This document shows, piece by piece, positions 1 through 8,778 of a stretch of 64,000 bases of DNA. Both the position numbers and the translations under genes were made by a program. A model generated the notes under the pieces. It saw only the letters and a list, made by a program, of their open reading frames with translations. It was not told where the DNA came from and made no database searches. This DNA is from Candidatus Francisella endociliophora (GTDB lineage: Bacteria > Pseudomonadota > Gammaproteobacteria > Francisellales > Francisellaceae). Each line of letters begins with the position of its first letter. Position 1 is the stretch's first letter. The stretch covers positions 310,001-374,000 of the forward strand of contig NZ_CP009574.1 of the NCBI RefSeq assembly GCF_000764555.1, read 5' to 3'.

Positions 1-57
1 AGTATTGAGAATTCAGCGGCTTCAACTGGCTCTTCAATGTGGTTAAAAGATAAATAA
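1..57 (+). CDS. 3' end of an unidentified gene
   Basis: An open frame runs in from the left edge and stops with TAA at 55-57. Only 18 residues are visible, ending in SSMWLKDK, which is too little to assign a family. It is convergent with the secreted-protein gene that ends at position 58, with no gap between the two stop codons. Because the next operon is a T6SS, the gene could belong to another effector or spike gene outside the window, but nothing here proves that. Confidence 0.5.
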   Translation, partial: SIENSAASTGSSMWLKDK

Positions 58-1071
58 TTAACCAACTATTACAAATTTGCCATTTATTTTGGCGAATGTT
101 ACACCATATTTTGAGCTTCCACCTTCTTTTTTGTTAATGCTTAATAACTCTCCGTTATTCCATGAAGTCATGGTTGCTAACTTACCTTTACCAAAAATAT
201 TAAGTTTAATTTTGGGTATAGTTTTTTCTTTTGGGACAAATACTGAACCAGCATCTTCTATTTTTTCTCTAATACTATCAGCGGTGGTTCCATTACTACC
301 TCCTGTATAGTATGCTTTTGCTCTCTCAGCATCTCTACTAGCAAACAACTTATTTAATTTATCCCAATCTTTATTTTGGATATCAGCCCATATTTCTTTA
401 TAGATAGCTATTAGAGCATCTTTGGTAGCTTGATCGTTTGCTATAGTCTCACCATCTAACCATGCCCATTTTGGTAAATCTATTGGTAAATCTATATCTT
501 GAGATACTTTAACTCCAGCCATTAGCTCACGTTTTTGGTTATCATAGTTATAACCATAGTAGACATTACCACTATCTAATTTAGCTTTTGATACTGTGAT
601 ATAGCCATCATCAGATTTATCAAACTTACCATCTGCAAAAGCTAGCTTCTCTGCTGGTGTAGAACCATCTGTATCTTTCTCAGTTATATCACTAGGATTT
701 CCATCAAAGACAACAGTGTTTAACTTAGCAGTACTATTAAAATCATCTGACTTTCTAACTTGTAGAGTTGCTGATACTTTACAGCTTTCATCTTTATTTT
801 GAACTGTGACCGCTAGATTGTTACTACCATTTATCATATACGGATTCACTGGTAGCGTAGTATTGATTGCTCCCTCATCTGCATAGATAGGTACATCATT
901 GATAAGTATTTGATAATCACAACTACCATTAGCAGAGATAGCTACTTCTGCATAAGGTTCGTTACCTAGAGGGTTATTATCTTTTTTGATGATGTCCATA
1001 TTTGTAGCTCCTATCGCTGTAGCTGTTAAACTCATTGCAACCGTAGCTGCTAGTAATTTTTTATTAAACAT
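58..1071 (-). CDS. Secreted protein of unknown function, possible T6SS immunity factor
   Basis: Encodes 337 residues. The first 22 form a clear Sec signal peptide (MFNKK, hydrophobic core, cleavage near AIGA), so the product is periplasmic or exported. Residues about 40-105 look like a small beta-sandwich with two cysteines (SCDYQI and ESCKVS) that could form a disulphide. The C-terminal half is helical, then beta-rich, and ends at the very C-terminus in FAKINGKFVIVG. I do not recognise a named family. Exported two-domain proteins of this kind beside T6SS genes are often immunity proteins, and that is only an inference from position. Confidence 0.75.
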   Translation of the reverse strand: MFNKKLLAATVAMSLTATAIGATNMDIIKKDNNPLGNEPYAEVAISANGSCDYQILINDVPIYADEGAINTTLPVNPYMINGSNNLAVTVQNKDESCKVSATLQVRKSDDFNSTAKLNTVVFDGNPSDITEKDTDGSTPAEKLAFADGKFDKSDDGYITVSKAKLDSGNVYYGYNYDNQKRELMAGVKVSQDIDLPIDLPKWAWLDGETIANDQATKDALIAIYKEIWADIQNKDWDKLNKLFASRDAERAKAYYTGGSNGTTADSIREKIEDAGSVFVPKEKTIPKIKLNIFGKGKLATMTSWNNGELLSINKKEGGSSKYGVTFAKINGKFVIVG

Positions 1072-1420
1072 ATTAATTTGAAATTTTTAAATACTTATAA
1101 GATTTATTGTACATAAATTCAACAAAGTTGACTATATTTTTACTAAAGTTAATAGTTACTGGTTAATCAAAAGGTTTTATTGTACTTTTTAGGTACATAG
1201 GCACAACCCATACAACAAATCTTCGTTTTATTTTAATCTTCTCATGGATACTACGATCATACTTCGACTCCGCTCAGTAACCGAGTAGTATGACTTCGTT
1301 GTTTTTTAACGCACATTAGCGATTAGTAGCTCAATCATAAAAATTATTAGAATAATAAAACTGTTTACTTTAGAGTAAAACACATATTTTTATTATTCCT
1401 ACAATTATATAAACTACTGT
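1072..1420. repeat. Gene-free stretch containing a composite palindromic repeat
   Basis: No ORF is supported here. Read on the minus strand, positions about 1185-1335 match the block at 19430-19590 (and 25514-25674). The shared parts in order are a CGCTAATGTGCG motif, a stem-loop bounded by GTCATACTAC and GTAGTATCCAT, an AAAATAAAACGA run, and a GTGCCTATGT motif. In this copy the stem-loop has a longer loop carrying an ACTGAGCGGAGTCGAAGT insert, which also occurs near 24495-24513. The stretch is therefore a dispersed REP-like composite rather than a regulatory region specific to the flanking genes. Confidence 0.6.
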
Positions 1421-1798
1421 TTATTTTAACGTCTTAGTTACAGTATCAAACAAGACACCTATAGCATCTTTTAGACTAGAGTTATCTTTACCTAACTTCT
1501 TTATATAAAAATGCCCTATTGCTAATGCTGGATTTAGATGCTTATAGTAAATAAAGTGTTTTGTCTGGTTATTGATAGTTTCTGTATATAACTTTGCTGC
1601 TTTTATAGCTTTGATATCTGCGACTACTTTATCTATATCTGTGATACCCACATAACTAAATATACTATCTAACTCGACAAATATATCATCTTGATATTTA
1701 TCCTTGATGATATAAATATCTATTGATAAGGCATAATCTAAATCATCTTTGGAACAACTTATATAACTAGTTGATAGGTGAATTTGCTTGTATAACAT
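1421..1798 (-). CDS. Small protein of unknown family, paralog of the gene at 22349
   Basis: Encodes 125 residues starting MLYKQIHLSTSY. I chose the ATG at 1798 because an AAGAGGAG ribosome site lies 6-7 nt upstream and because the paralog at 22349 starts at the same residue; a longer frame upstream lies in leader RNA. The two proteins share the TETINNQTK motif and the HLNPALA/HLNPVLA motif. There is no signal peptide or membrane segment, so it is probably cytoplasmic. Both copies sit behind the same promoter and a long structured leader. Function is unknown. Confidence 0.75.
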   Translation of the reverse strand: MLYKQIHLSTSYISCSKDDLDYALSIDIYIIKDKYQDDIFVELDSIFSYVGITDIDKVVADIKAIKAAKLYTETINNQTKHFIYYKHLNPALAIGHFYIKKLGKDNSSLKDAIGVLFDTVTKTLK

Positions 1799-2080
1799 GG
1801 TTATACTCCTCTTGGTTTTCTTGTCAAATATATCGAGATGGTTGACAACTAGTACCAAGTCTAGCAGTAGGTATTTACCACCGAAGTGGCTATTGTATTC
1901 CCTACTCCACCCGACAAAACCAAAAGAGCTTTTGCCGTTTGCTAGAAAGGAATACTTGATAAATCATGTATATACATAGATATACACGAACAGCCAAAAA
2001 CTATAGATACAGTTATGGCTGCTCTCTTTATCAACACCTTAATAGCGGTGTCTTGGTACTAGGGTTGTCACGCCCGATAA
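1799..2080 (-). ncRNA. Long structured leader of the 125-aa gene
   Basis: About 280 nt separate the promoter from the start codon. On the minus strand it contains several hairpins, including GCCAC-TTCG-GTGGT flanked by AGTAGG/CCTACT arms and a CAGCCA/TGGCTG stem enclosing AACTGTATCTATAGTT. The last motif recurs exactly in the leader of the paralog at 22349, while most of the rest has diverged. This suggests a cis-acting RNA such as an attenuator. Protein coding is unlikely because all frames are broken or very short. Confidence 0.5.
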
Positions 2081-2086
2081 CTTATT

Positions 2087-2115
2087 AGAATATGCCTTTT
2101 AGATAACTTTGTAAA
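2087..2115 (-). promoter_or_regulatory. Sigma70-like promoter of the leader and small gene
   Basis: On the minus strand TTTACA at 2115-2110 and TATTCT at 2092-2087 are separated by 17 nt. The same hexamers with the same spacing and an AAAAGGCA spacer end occur at 22050-22078 in front of the paralogous leader. The conservation of this block between otherwise divergent leaders supports a real promoter. Confidence 0.6.
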
Positions 2116-2327
2116 GATTTGATAAAGGATTAGAATAAATAAGTAGTTATTTCAATCACCAAGCTTAAAACTAGCTTTTGTTAATTTTTTTAACTAACTA
2201 TATGACACCTGAGATTTTTGAATATATAATTAAAAATTAGTTTAATAACTGAAGTTAATAAGTATCCCAAATTAACAAAGTAGATTATTTCTACTTAAAG
2301 TTATAAAAAGTTAAAAACAGGAAACAA

Positions 2328-2816
2328 ATGAAAAAAACAAACCTACTTATATTATCAATAATCGCTCTGACATCACTATCGTCATGTGTTGCTTATAAAG
2401 ATGGTGATGGTAATATCATTTCAAAAACTATTAGCTATCCTAAGGATGATACATCATTAAAAAATGCTGTTTTAAACTTCCCTAACTCAGGGATCACACT
2501 AGACTCAACAGCCTCTTCATCAGTATGGACTTGCCCTGCTCCAACGATGGTTCCATCTGAACTTATAACAAGAGTCCCTGATGATAATGACAGTATAAAC
2601 TTAAGATGTATTTCTACCGCAGGCTGTGACACCTACGTAGCCAAAGCCACTCGACCAAAATCAGCCGACACATGGACGATAGCAGATGATAGAGCAACTA
2701 CAGTGTATACTCAAAACTCAATTGTCTCTATACATAACAACACAGTTAACAACTCAGGAAATACTGAAATAAATACTATATGTGTACCAAAAGCACAAAT
2801 TGGATATTGGATATAA
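2328..2816 (+). CDS. Putative lipoprotein of unknown function
   Basis: Encodes 162 residues with a lipoprotein signal: MKKTNLL, hydrophobic core, then the lipobox LSSC with Cys near residue 20. An AGGAAACAA ribosome site precedes the ATG. The mature part contains four further cysteines (WTCP, LRCIS, GCDTY, TICVP), which fits an oxidising periplasmic location. It is followed after about 80 nt by another exported protein, and the two may be co-transcribed. No family is recognised. Confidence 0.75.
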   Translation: MKKTNLLILSIIALTSLSSCVAYKDGDGNIISKTISYPKDDTSLKNAVLNFPNSGITLDSTASSSVWTCPAPTMVPSELITRVPDDNDSINLRCISTAGCDTYVAKATRPKSADTWTIADDRATTVYTQNSIVSIHNNTVNNSGNTEINTICVPKAQIGYWI

Positions 2817-2894
2817 TTTTTTGAACTTGTATGATTAATACTGTAAAACTAAACCAACTATAAGGTTTTAAAAAAACAAAAGGAGAAATAAACC

Positions 2895-3260
2895 ATGAGA
2901 AAGAAAATAATCAAAGGCATGCTAGCATTAGTCGTATTAGCACCATCGATGTCATTTGCATTTTTTGATAGCATTAACGATAGCTTAAACAAAGTATCTG
3001 ATTCAGCTAAAAAAACTGCTGATATGTCAAACCAAGCTCAAGCAAACATAGATAAAGTAAAAAATTTACCAGATAACTATACAGCTGATACTGATGTTGA
3101 TTTTGATGCAAGCGCAAAAGCTAAAGAATATGCAACTCAAAAGCTAGATGAAAACACAGGTGGTGCTGTATCAAAAACACGAGAAACTGCTGATAATGTA
3201 AACCAAACGAAAGATGCTATCAGCAAAACAGGTAAATCTCTAAGCAGCCTTTTCTCATAA
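2895..3260 (+). CDS. Small exported helical protein
   Basis: Encodes 121 residues. An AAGGAG ribosome site stands before the ATG. The first 22 residues are a Sec signal peptide ending MSFAFF. The mature part is rich in Lys, Asp, Ala, Asn and Thr, has no cysteines, and is predicted to be mostly helical with heptad-like spacing. I do not recognise a family. It lies between a lipoprotein gene and the start of the T6SS operon, but about 180 nt separates it from the T6SS promoter, so it is probably not part of that operon. Confidence 0.7.
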   Translation: MRKKIIKGMLALVVLAPSMSFAFFDSINDSLNKVSDSAKKTADMSNQAQANIDKVKNLPDNYTADTDVDFDASAKAKEYATQKLDENTGGAVSKTRETADNVNQTKDAISKTGKSLSSLFS

Positions 3261-3390
3261 AATTCATAAATATAATGTATGCAGTATAGCTAAATATTCT
3301 GCAGCTACTCACAAAACATATCTAAGATAAATCTTCTACAAATCAAAGTTACTTAACTACAAAATATCAAAAAAACCTCAAAATAAGCTC

Positions 3391-3425
3391 AATTTAATAC
3401 AAAATATAGAAATTTAATACAAAAT
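3391..3425. repeat. Two 15-bp direct repeats upstream of the T6SS plus-strand promoter
   Basis: AATTTAATACAAAAT occurs at 3391-3405 and again at 3411-3425, exactly 20 nt apart, which is about two helical turns. A shorter AATTT follows in register at 3431. The repeats end about 14 nt before the candidate -35 element, the usual place for an activator site. Confidence 0.5.
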
Positions 3426-3438
3426 CAAATAATTTGGC

Positions 3439-3468
3439 ATGACACTTTTATTCTTTTTTTGCTAAGAT
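3439..3468 (+). promoter_or_regulatory. Candidate promoter of the clpV-vgrG operon
   Basis: ATGACA at 3439-3444 and TAAGAT at 3463-3468 are separated by 18 nt, a reasonable sigma70 match. Transcription would start near 3475, about 30 nt before the first gene of the operon. The weak -35 fits a promoter needing activation through the direct repeats at 3391-3425. Confidence 0.45.
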
Positions 3469-3504
3469 GTATCTATACGAGATATTTTTTTGGATAACTT
3501 TGTA

Positions 3505-3891
3505 ATGTCAGGAGTTGTTAATACTGTAGGTAGTGGTATCTACTTTAACTTAGAACCAATATGGTATTGGATCTTTCCAGGGATCGGCACATCAACAGCT
3601 ACTCAGCTTGGAGCTCAATCTCAAACCTCTGTTATATTTGAAGGTAGCCCTATAGATGCCTCAGACACTATCCACCCACTTACAATCTCACTACCAGCTT
3701 TACCAGGAATCATAACAGGTACTACTTGTATGCCAGCACAAAAGGTCAAAGAAAGTAGTTGTATTTTCTCTATAAACAATCAAGCTGTAGCAAATAGTGG
3801 AACTTATAAGGTTCAAAATATAGGTAACTGCCCTGTTGCACCGATGATTTTATCAACAAGTCACAATTCTAGATTCTACATATCCAAATAA
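3505..3891 (+). CDS. Candidate T6SS spike-tip (PAAR-like) protein, family not certain
   Basis: Encodes 128 residues from the ATG at 3505; a TTG at 3490 would add five residues but has no better ribosome site. There is no signal peptide. The sequence is Gly/Ser/Thr/Ile-rich with short beta-like segments and cysteines in TTCMP, SSCIFS and GNCPVAP, and has the feel of compact tip proteins such as PAAR or the PAAR-like IglG of Francisella. It is the first gene of the operon and is followed 13 nt later by clpV. The tip role is inferred from position, composition and size. I see no canonical PAAR motif. Confidence 0.5.
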   Translation: MSGVVNTVGSGIYFNLEPIWYWIFPGIGTSTATQLGAQSQTSVIFEGSPIDASDTIHPLTISLPALPGIITGTTCMPAQKVKESSCIFSINNQAVANSGTYKVQNIGNCPVAPMILSTSHNSRFYISK

Positions 3892-3904
3892 GAAAGGAGA
3901 AATA

Positions 3905-6529
3905 ATGTCAGTTTTAGTAGAACTCAAAACTTTAGTTAAGCAATTAAATAAAAAACTTACAGTATCATTAGAATCCGCTGTAGGATTATGTATGTCTCAA
4001 GGAAATTATGAGATTACACTAGAGCACTGGTTAATCAAGATACTTTCTGATGAACAAGCTACTGATATTAGTGAGATATTAGACAACTATGATATATCAA
4101 CTCAAGATATAATCAGAGAGCTACAAATGAATCTTAGAGATTTTGAAACTGGCAACTCTGGTAAGCCACTTTTCTCGCCACTGCTTTTAGAAGTAATTCA
4201 AGATGCTTGGACTATAGGCTCACTTCAGTTTGATGCTCAGAGTATTCGCTCAGGTTATATCCTACTAGCATTACTTAATAAAAAAGCCCTACTATCTCAG
4301 CTTAACCTTTTAGATTCACTAAAAATAATCTCTAAAAATAAAGTAGTTGAAGAATTTGATAACTTCGTTGCTGCCAGCTCAGAGAAAAATGAAACCAAAA
4401 AAGCAAAAGCAAGCAACAAATCAGTAGATAATGAAGAATCTGCAATAGCAAAATACTGTGAAGATCTAACTCAAAAAGCTCTGGATGGCAATATAGATCC
4501 AGTATTTGGTAGAGAGACAGAGCTAGATCAGATGTTAGATATATTCTGTCGTCGTCGCAAAAACAACCCTATACTAGTTGGTGAACCAGGTGTTGGTAAA
4601 ACAGCAGTTGTAGAAGGATTAGCTCTTAGAATTGCAGAAGATGATGTTCCAGAGGTTCTAAAAAATACAAGAATTTTATCTCTAGATATTACACTTCTAG
4701 AGGCTGGCGCGAGTGTCAAAGGTGAGTTTGAGAAGCGTCTAACAGCTGTAATTGATGAAATCAAAGCATCTGAAGTACCTCTTATAGTATTTATTGATGA
4801 GGCACATCGTTTAGTAGGCTCTGGCGGCCAAGCAGGTAATGATGCTGCCAATATTCTCAAGCCAGCTCTATCTAGAGGTGAGCTAAGAACTGTAGCAGCT
4901 ACTACATGGAAAGAGTACAAACAGTATTTTGAAAAAGACCCTGCTCTTACGCGTAGATTCCAGCTAGTTAAGCTTGATGCTCCAAATGATGATATGACTG
5001 TAACTATCCTTAGAGGTCTAAAATCAAAGTATACACAAAATCATGGCGTAGTAATCCGTGATGATGCTTTAAAAATGGCTGTTGGATTATCATCTAAATA
5101 TATAACAGGAAAAAATCAACCAGATAAAGCTATTGACCTAATTGATACATGTGCAGCTAGAGTAAAAGTCTCTATGAGCGCTAGCCCAAGTGTTATAAAC
5201 CATGCAATCAAAGATATTGGTGTTTATGAAAGAGAGCTTGAGGGTCTAACAGAAGACAAGGCACGTGGTGTTGAAATTGATGAAACTTGCATTGAAGAGC
5301 TAAAAACAAAAATCAATGCTCTAAATGATGAAATCAAAGTAAATCAACAGCAATGGTTAAAAGAAAAAGAAATTATAGAAAAACTACAAAAAGTCCAAGA
5401 TGAAATTTTAGCAAATACAGATGAAGAAAAATCTGTAGAACTTATAGAGCAAAGATCTGCTCTAACAGATGAGTTAGAACAAGTTCAAGAAGATGCTCCT
5501 ATGGTATTTTTTGAAGTATCCCCTGATACTGTTGCAAAAGTTGTTTCAGATTGGACAGGTGTACCTCTTGGTAAAGTACTAAGAGATGAGTCTCAAAGTC
5601 TACTTAGCCTCGATGAAACATTATGCAAGCGTATAAAAGGTCAAAATCAAGCTATGCACCAAGTTGCTCAACATCTTAAAATGTCAAAAGCTGGCTTAAA
5701 AGCTCCTGAGCAACCTATGGGAGTCTTCTTACTAGTAGGTCCAAGTGGTGCTGGTAAGACAGAAACAGCTCTTACAGTAGCTGATACTATATTTGGTGGC
5801 GAAAGCTCTATGTGTACAATCAACATGGGAGAGTACCAAGAGAGACATACTATTAGTCGTCTAATTGGTTCGCCTCCAGGTTATGTAGGTTTTGGTGAAG
5901 GTGGTGTTCTGACAGAAGCCGTCCGTCAAAGACCATATAGCGTAGTTCTTTTAGATGAAGTTGAGAAAGCCTCTCTAGATGTTATGAATCTTTTCTATCA
6001 AGTATTTGATAAAGGATCTCTAACTGATGGTGAAGGCAAAGAAATTGACTTTAGTAATACTGTTATTTTTCTAACAAGTAACCTTGCTACACATGAGATC
6101 ACAGAGATAACTACAGTCGATCCAGAAATTTCTATGCAAGACTTAGTAGCTAAAATCAGACCTACTCTAAGCAACTGGTTTAAGCCTGCCCTTCTAGCTA
6201 GGACGACTATTATACCTTACTTCATATTGACTACAGAAGCTCTCAAAGAAATTGCTATGCTTAAGCTTAACAAGTTTGCTAAGCAGCTTAGAAAGACAAA
6301 TAACCTTGAGCTTACATATAGTGATAATGTTTTAGAAAATATCGCAAACAGATGTAAAGAGGTTGAAACTGGTGCTAGAAACATTGATATGATTCTGAAA
6401 GCTAATGTAATGCCAAAACTTTCTGAGAAGCTATTACTTGCTATGTGTGATGATGCTCAAATAGAGTCTATCCACATAGATACTGATGATAATAGTGAAT
6501 TTGTATATGAAATTAAATTTAATCAATAA
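3905..6529 (+). CDS. tssH: ClpV (TssH), T6SS sheath-disassembly AAA+ ATPase
   Basis: Encodes 874 residues, the usual size for ClpV. The N-terminal Clp domain (about 1-150) binds contracted TssC sheath. Two AAA+ modules follow: the first has Walker A GEPGVGKT (226-233) and Walker B IVFIDEAH, the second has GPSGAGKT (612-619), VVLLDEVEKA and the pore-type sequence GSPPGYVGFG. A helical middle domain lies between them (about 410-530). ClpV unfolds and recycles the contracted TssB/TssC sheath in the cytoplasm after firing. An AAGGAG site precedes the ATG, and the kinase gene follows after 16 nt. Confidence 0.97.
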   Translation: MSVLVELKTLVKQLNKKLTVSLESAVGLCMSQGNYEITLEHWLIKILSDEQATDISEILDNYDISTQDIIRELQMNLRDFETGNSGKPLFSPLLLEVIQDAWTIGSLQFDAQSIRSGYILLALLNKKALLSQLNLLDSLKIISKNKVVEEFDNFVAASSEKNETKKAKASNKSVDNEESAIAKYCEDLTQKALDGNIDPVFGRETELDQMLDIFCRRRKNNPILVGEPGVGKTAVVEGLALRIAEDDVPEVLKNTRILSLDITLLEAGASVKGEFEKRLTAVIDEIKASEVPLIVFIDEAHRLVGSGGQAGNDAANILKPALSRGELRTVAATTWKEYKQYFEKDPALTRRFQLVKLDAPNDDMTVTILRGLKSKYTQNHGVVIRDDALKMAVGLSSKYITGKNQPDKAIDLIDTCAARVKVSMSASPSVINHAIKDIGVYERELEGLTEDKARGVEIDETCIEELKTKINALNDEIKVNQQQWLKEKEIIEKLQKVQDEILANTDEEKSVELIEQRSALTDELEQVQEDAPMVFFEVSPDTVAKVVSDWTGVPLGKVLRDESQSLLSLDETLCKRIKGQNQAMHQVAQHLKMSKAGLKAPEQPMGVFLLVGPSGAGKTETALTVADTIFGGESSMCTINMGEYQERHTISRLIGSPPGYVGFGEGGVLTEAVRQRPYSVVLLDEVEKASLDVMNLFYQVFDKGSLTDGEGKEIDFSNTVIFLTSNLATHEITEITTVDPEISMQDLVAKIRPTLSNWFKPALLARTTIIPYFILTTEALKEIAMLKLNKFAKQLRKTNNLELTYSDNVLENIANRCKEVETGARNIDMILKANVMPKLSEKLLLAMCDDAQIESIHIDTDDNSEFVYEIKFNQ

Positions 6530-6545
6530 AAGGTTTATATAACAG

Positions 6546-8768
6546 ATGGCTGAAGAGAATAATAAAAATAAGCAAACAAAGCAGAATACTACAGCTAAAA
6601 ACACCACTAAAAAAACTAGCTCTGCTAAAGCAAAAACAACGACTACTGCAGCAAAGGCTACAAAAGCTAAGCAAGCAACAAGCAAAAGTCCTACAGCTGC
6701 TAAAAAAACAACAGCAAATAAAACTGCGCCTGCAAAAAAATCAACTACAGCAAAAAAGCCTAACTCAGAAAATACACAAAATACAGGGCTTGCTAGTGAT
6801 GTACTCAAAAATCAGGCAGCAGGCAAAGTTGCTAACATAAACAAAACTTCAGCAAAGCCCGCAGCAAAATCTAAGCCTGCAGAAGATACTAAAGCTAAAG
6901 AAAATGCTAAAACCACAAAAGCTAAACCTCAAGCAAAAGATCCAACATCTACAAAAGATGATGATAAAACTGTAACAATCGTAGAAACACCTAAACAAAC
7001 AGCTGCTAAAAAAGCTCCTCAACAAGAGCAAATAATTAGCGCAAACAATGATGCTACAGTTACAGCTGGAACTAGTACTCATCTATCTATAAATAACAAA
7101 GATAAAGAACTAGCTCAACAAATGCTACAAGAGAAGAAAGTGCTTAATAATCGTTTCAAACTTGAAGATATCATTGGTATAGGTGGTATGGGGATAGTTT
7201 ATCGAGCTGTAGATACTATCCGTCAGACTGTCAAACCAAATGACTGTTCAGTTGCTATCAAGGTACTTAGTCAAGATGTTAAAAAATACAAACAAGCTTT
7301 TTTAGCGCTTCAAAGAGAAGCTTATAAAGAACAGCAGTTATCTCATCCAAATGTCATTAAGGTTTATGATTTTAACAAATGTGATGATGCAGTTTATAAG
7401 GTTATGGAGCTTGTTGAAGGTATCCACTTAAAAGACTGGCTCAAAGATAATCGCAATACAGGCAAAGCAAAATCAGACAACAAGGAATATATCAAAAAAG
7501 TAGAACATATCATCAATGAGACTGCTAAAGGTTTAGAGTATGTTCATAGTCAAGGTATAGTTCACTCAGATCTTAAGCCTTCTAATATATTCATCTTAGA
7601 AAATGAAGATGTAAAAGTATTTGATTTTGGGATTGCCAGAACTATCAAGACCAATAACTTTAGCCAAAAAGATCCTGATGCTTCTATCTTTGATCCGACA
7701 ACATTTGCAGCATTTACACCAAAGTATGCAAGTTTCGAGATGCTAACAAGACAGGCTCCTTCACCAGCAGATGATGTTTATGCACTTGGTTGTATTATGT
7801 ATGAGATGCTCTCAGGACACCACCCTTTCCATGGTAAAAATGCCAAAGATGCTCTAGAAAATGAGATGGTACCAGATAAGCTTGAAAACGTTGATGATAA
7901 TATCCAAGAGTTGGTAATGTCGATGCTAGAGCTTAAAAAACAAAATCGTCTACAATCTATGACAGATGTTCTAAGCAAACTAAATCAACAACATCTTCCT
8001 AGTTTAGGTGGTAGCTATGATAGCTCAGCTACTTACGCAACTGTAGATTCTAACTCTATTATCATGAATAAACCTTTTATTCTAACTATTTCACTACTAC
8101 TAGGAATCTCAAACTTATATGCGCTAAGCACATGGTTTAAGCCTAAAGTAGATACTCATGTGATTACCAACCCTCAAGAAATAGAAGAAGCAGTTCAAAG
8201 TAGCAGCCCACAAGCTAGACAAGTACTAGATACAACTCCAGGTTGTGAAAGCGTGATACATCAAACAGATGTTAATGGTAACAAATGTTTATTATCATTT
8301 AAGACAGATGATGGCAGTATATATCGACTAAATATGCTAGTTTACCCTGGTGAAAATGGTAATTACGCAATTTCAAAAGATCCTTTGAATAATGTAACGG
8401 TATCCTCTCTAGGAGAAAGACTATCCGATGATGAAAAAGCAAATCCACTTGCTATTCACAAATTCTCAAAAGAGAGCTTACAAACATTCTATATCCGCAC
8501 AATATCGCTATATAGTAGTATTGGATTAGCAACGCCAAATCAGATAATCTCACTATCTGATAATGGTAAAAAAATGTGTGATGCTAGCTCTTCTACAGGT
8601 GATAGCCTAGACTTTATGGGTAGAGACTATGGTGAGGCTGTAATTAAAGGCGGCAGTAGTTTTGATGTACTATCAGTTAATGATGACTGTGATATCACAT
8701 CATCACCTCTATCTGACTACAAAGGTGATAATATTGTTACAAGACTTGTTTGGAAGCCAGCAAGCTAA
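6546..8768 (+). CDS. ppkA: PpkA-like T6SS serine/threonine kinase with long Lys/Ala/Thr-rich N-terminus
   Basis: Encodes 740 residues. Residues 1 to about 180 are a low-complexity Lys/Ala/Thr tract resembling a histone H1 tail. The kinase domain (about 203-480) shows the glycine loop GIGGMG (211-216), the ATP lysine in VAIKVL (239), the catalytic loop HSDLKPSN with Asp 342, and DFG at 360-362. Arg is replaced by Ser in the usual HRD. A membrane helix spans about 509-530, followed by a C-terminal domain of about 200 residues with cysteines, probably periplasmic. With PppA (47238-47978) and the FHA protein (45717-47207) it would form the threonine phosphorylation switch that times T6SS firing. 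Confidence 0.88.
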   Translation: MAEENNKNKQTKQNTTAKNTTKKTSSAKAKTTTTAAKATKAKQATSKSPTAAKKTTANKTAPAKKSTTAKKPNSENTQNTGLASDVLKNQAAGKVANINKTSAKPAAKSKPAEDTKAKENAKTTKAKPQAKDPTSTKDDDKTVTIVETPKQTAAKKAPQQEQIISANNDATVTAGTSTHLSINNKDKELAQQMLQEKKVLNNRFKLEDIIGIGGMGIVYRAVDTIRQTVKPNDCSVAIKVLSQDVKKYKQAFLALQREAYKEQQLSHPNVIKVYDFNKCDDAVYKVMELVEGIHLKDWLKDNRNTGKAKSDNKEYIKKVEHIINETAKGLEYVHSQGIVHSDLKPSNIFILENEDVKVFDFGIARTIKTNNFSQKDPDASIFDPTTFAAFTPKYASFEMLTRQAPSPADDVYALGCIMYEMLSGHHPFHGKNAKDALENEMVPDKLENVDDNIQELVMSMLELKKQNRLQSMTDVLSKLNQQHLPSLGGSYDSSATYATVDSNSIIMNKPFILTISLLLGISNLYALSTWFKPKVDTHVITNPQEIEEAVQSSSPQARQVLDTTPGCESVIHQTDVNGNKCLLSFKTDDGSIYRLNMLVYPGENGNYAISKDPLNNVTVSSLGERLSDDEKANPLAIHKFSKESLQTFYIRTISLYSSIGLATPNQIISLSDNGKKMCDASSSTGDSLDFMGRDYGEAVIKGGSSFDVLSVNDDCDITSSPLSDYKGDNIVTRLVWKPAS

Positions 8769-8778
8769 GGAGTAAATC

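Noticed and set aside
3435-3462. Possible sigma54 promoter (TTGGCA and TTGC)
   Set aside because: The GG and GC elements are about 23 nt apart rather than 10, so the sigma54 geometry is not met.
6434-6808. 124-codon minus-strand frame rich in Val, Ala and Phe
   Set aside because: Antisense of the repetitive Lys/Ala/Thr tract of the kinase; its apparent hydrophobicity is a by-product of that composition.
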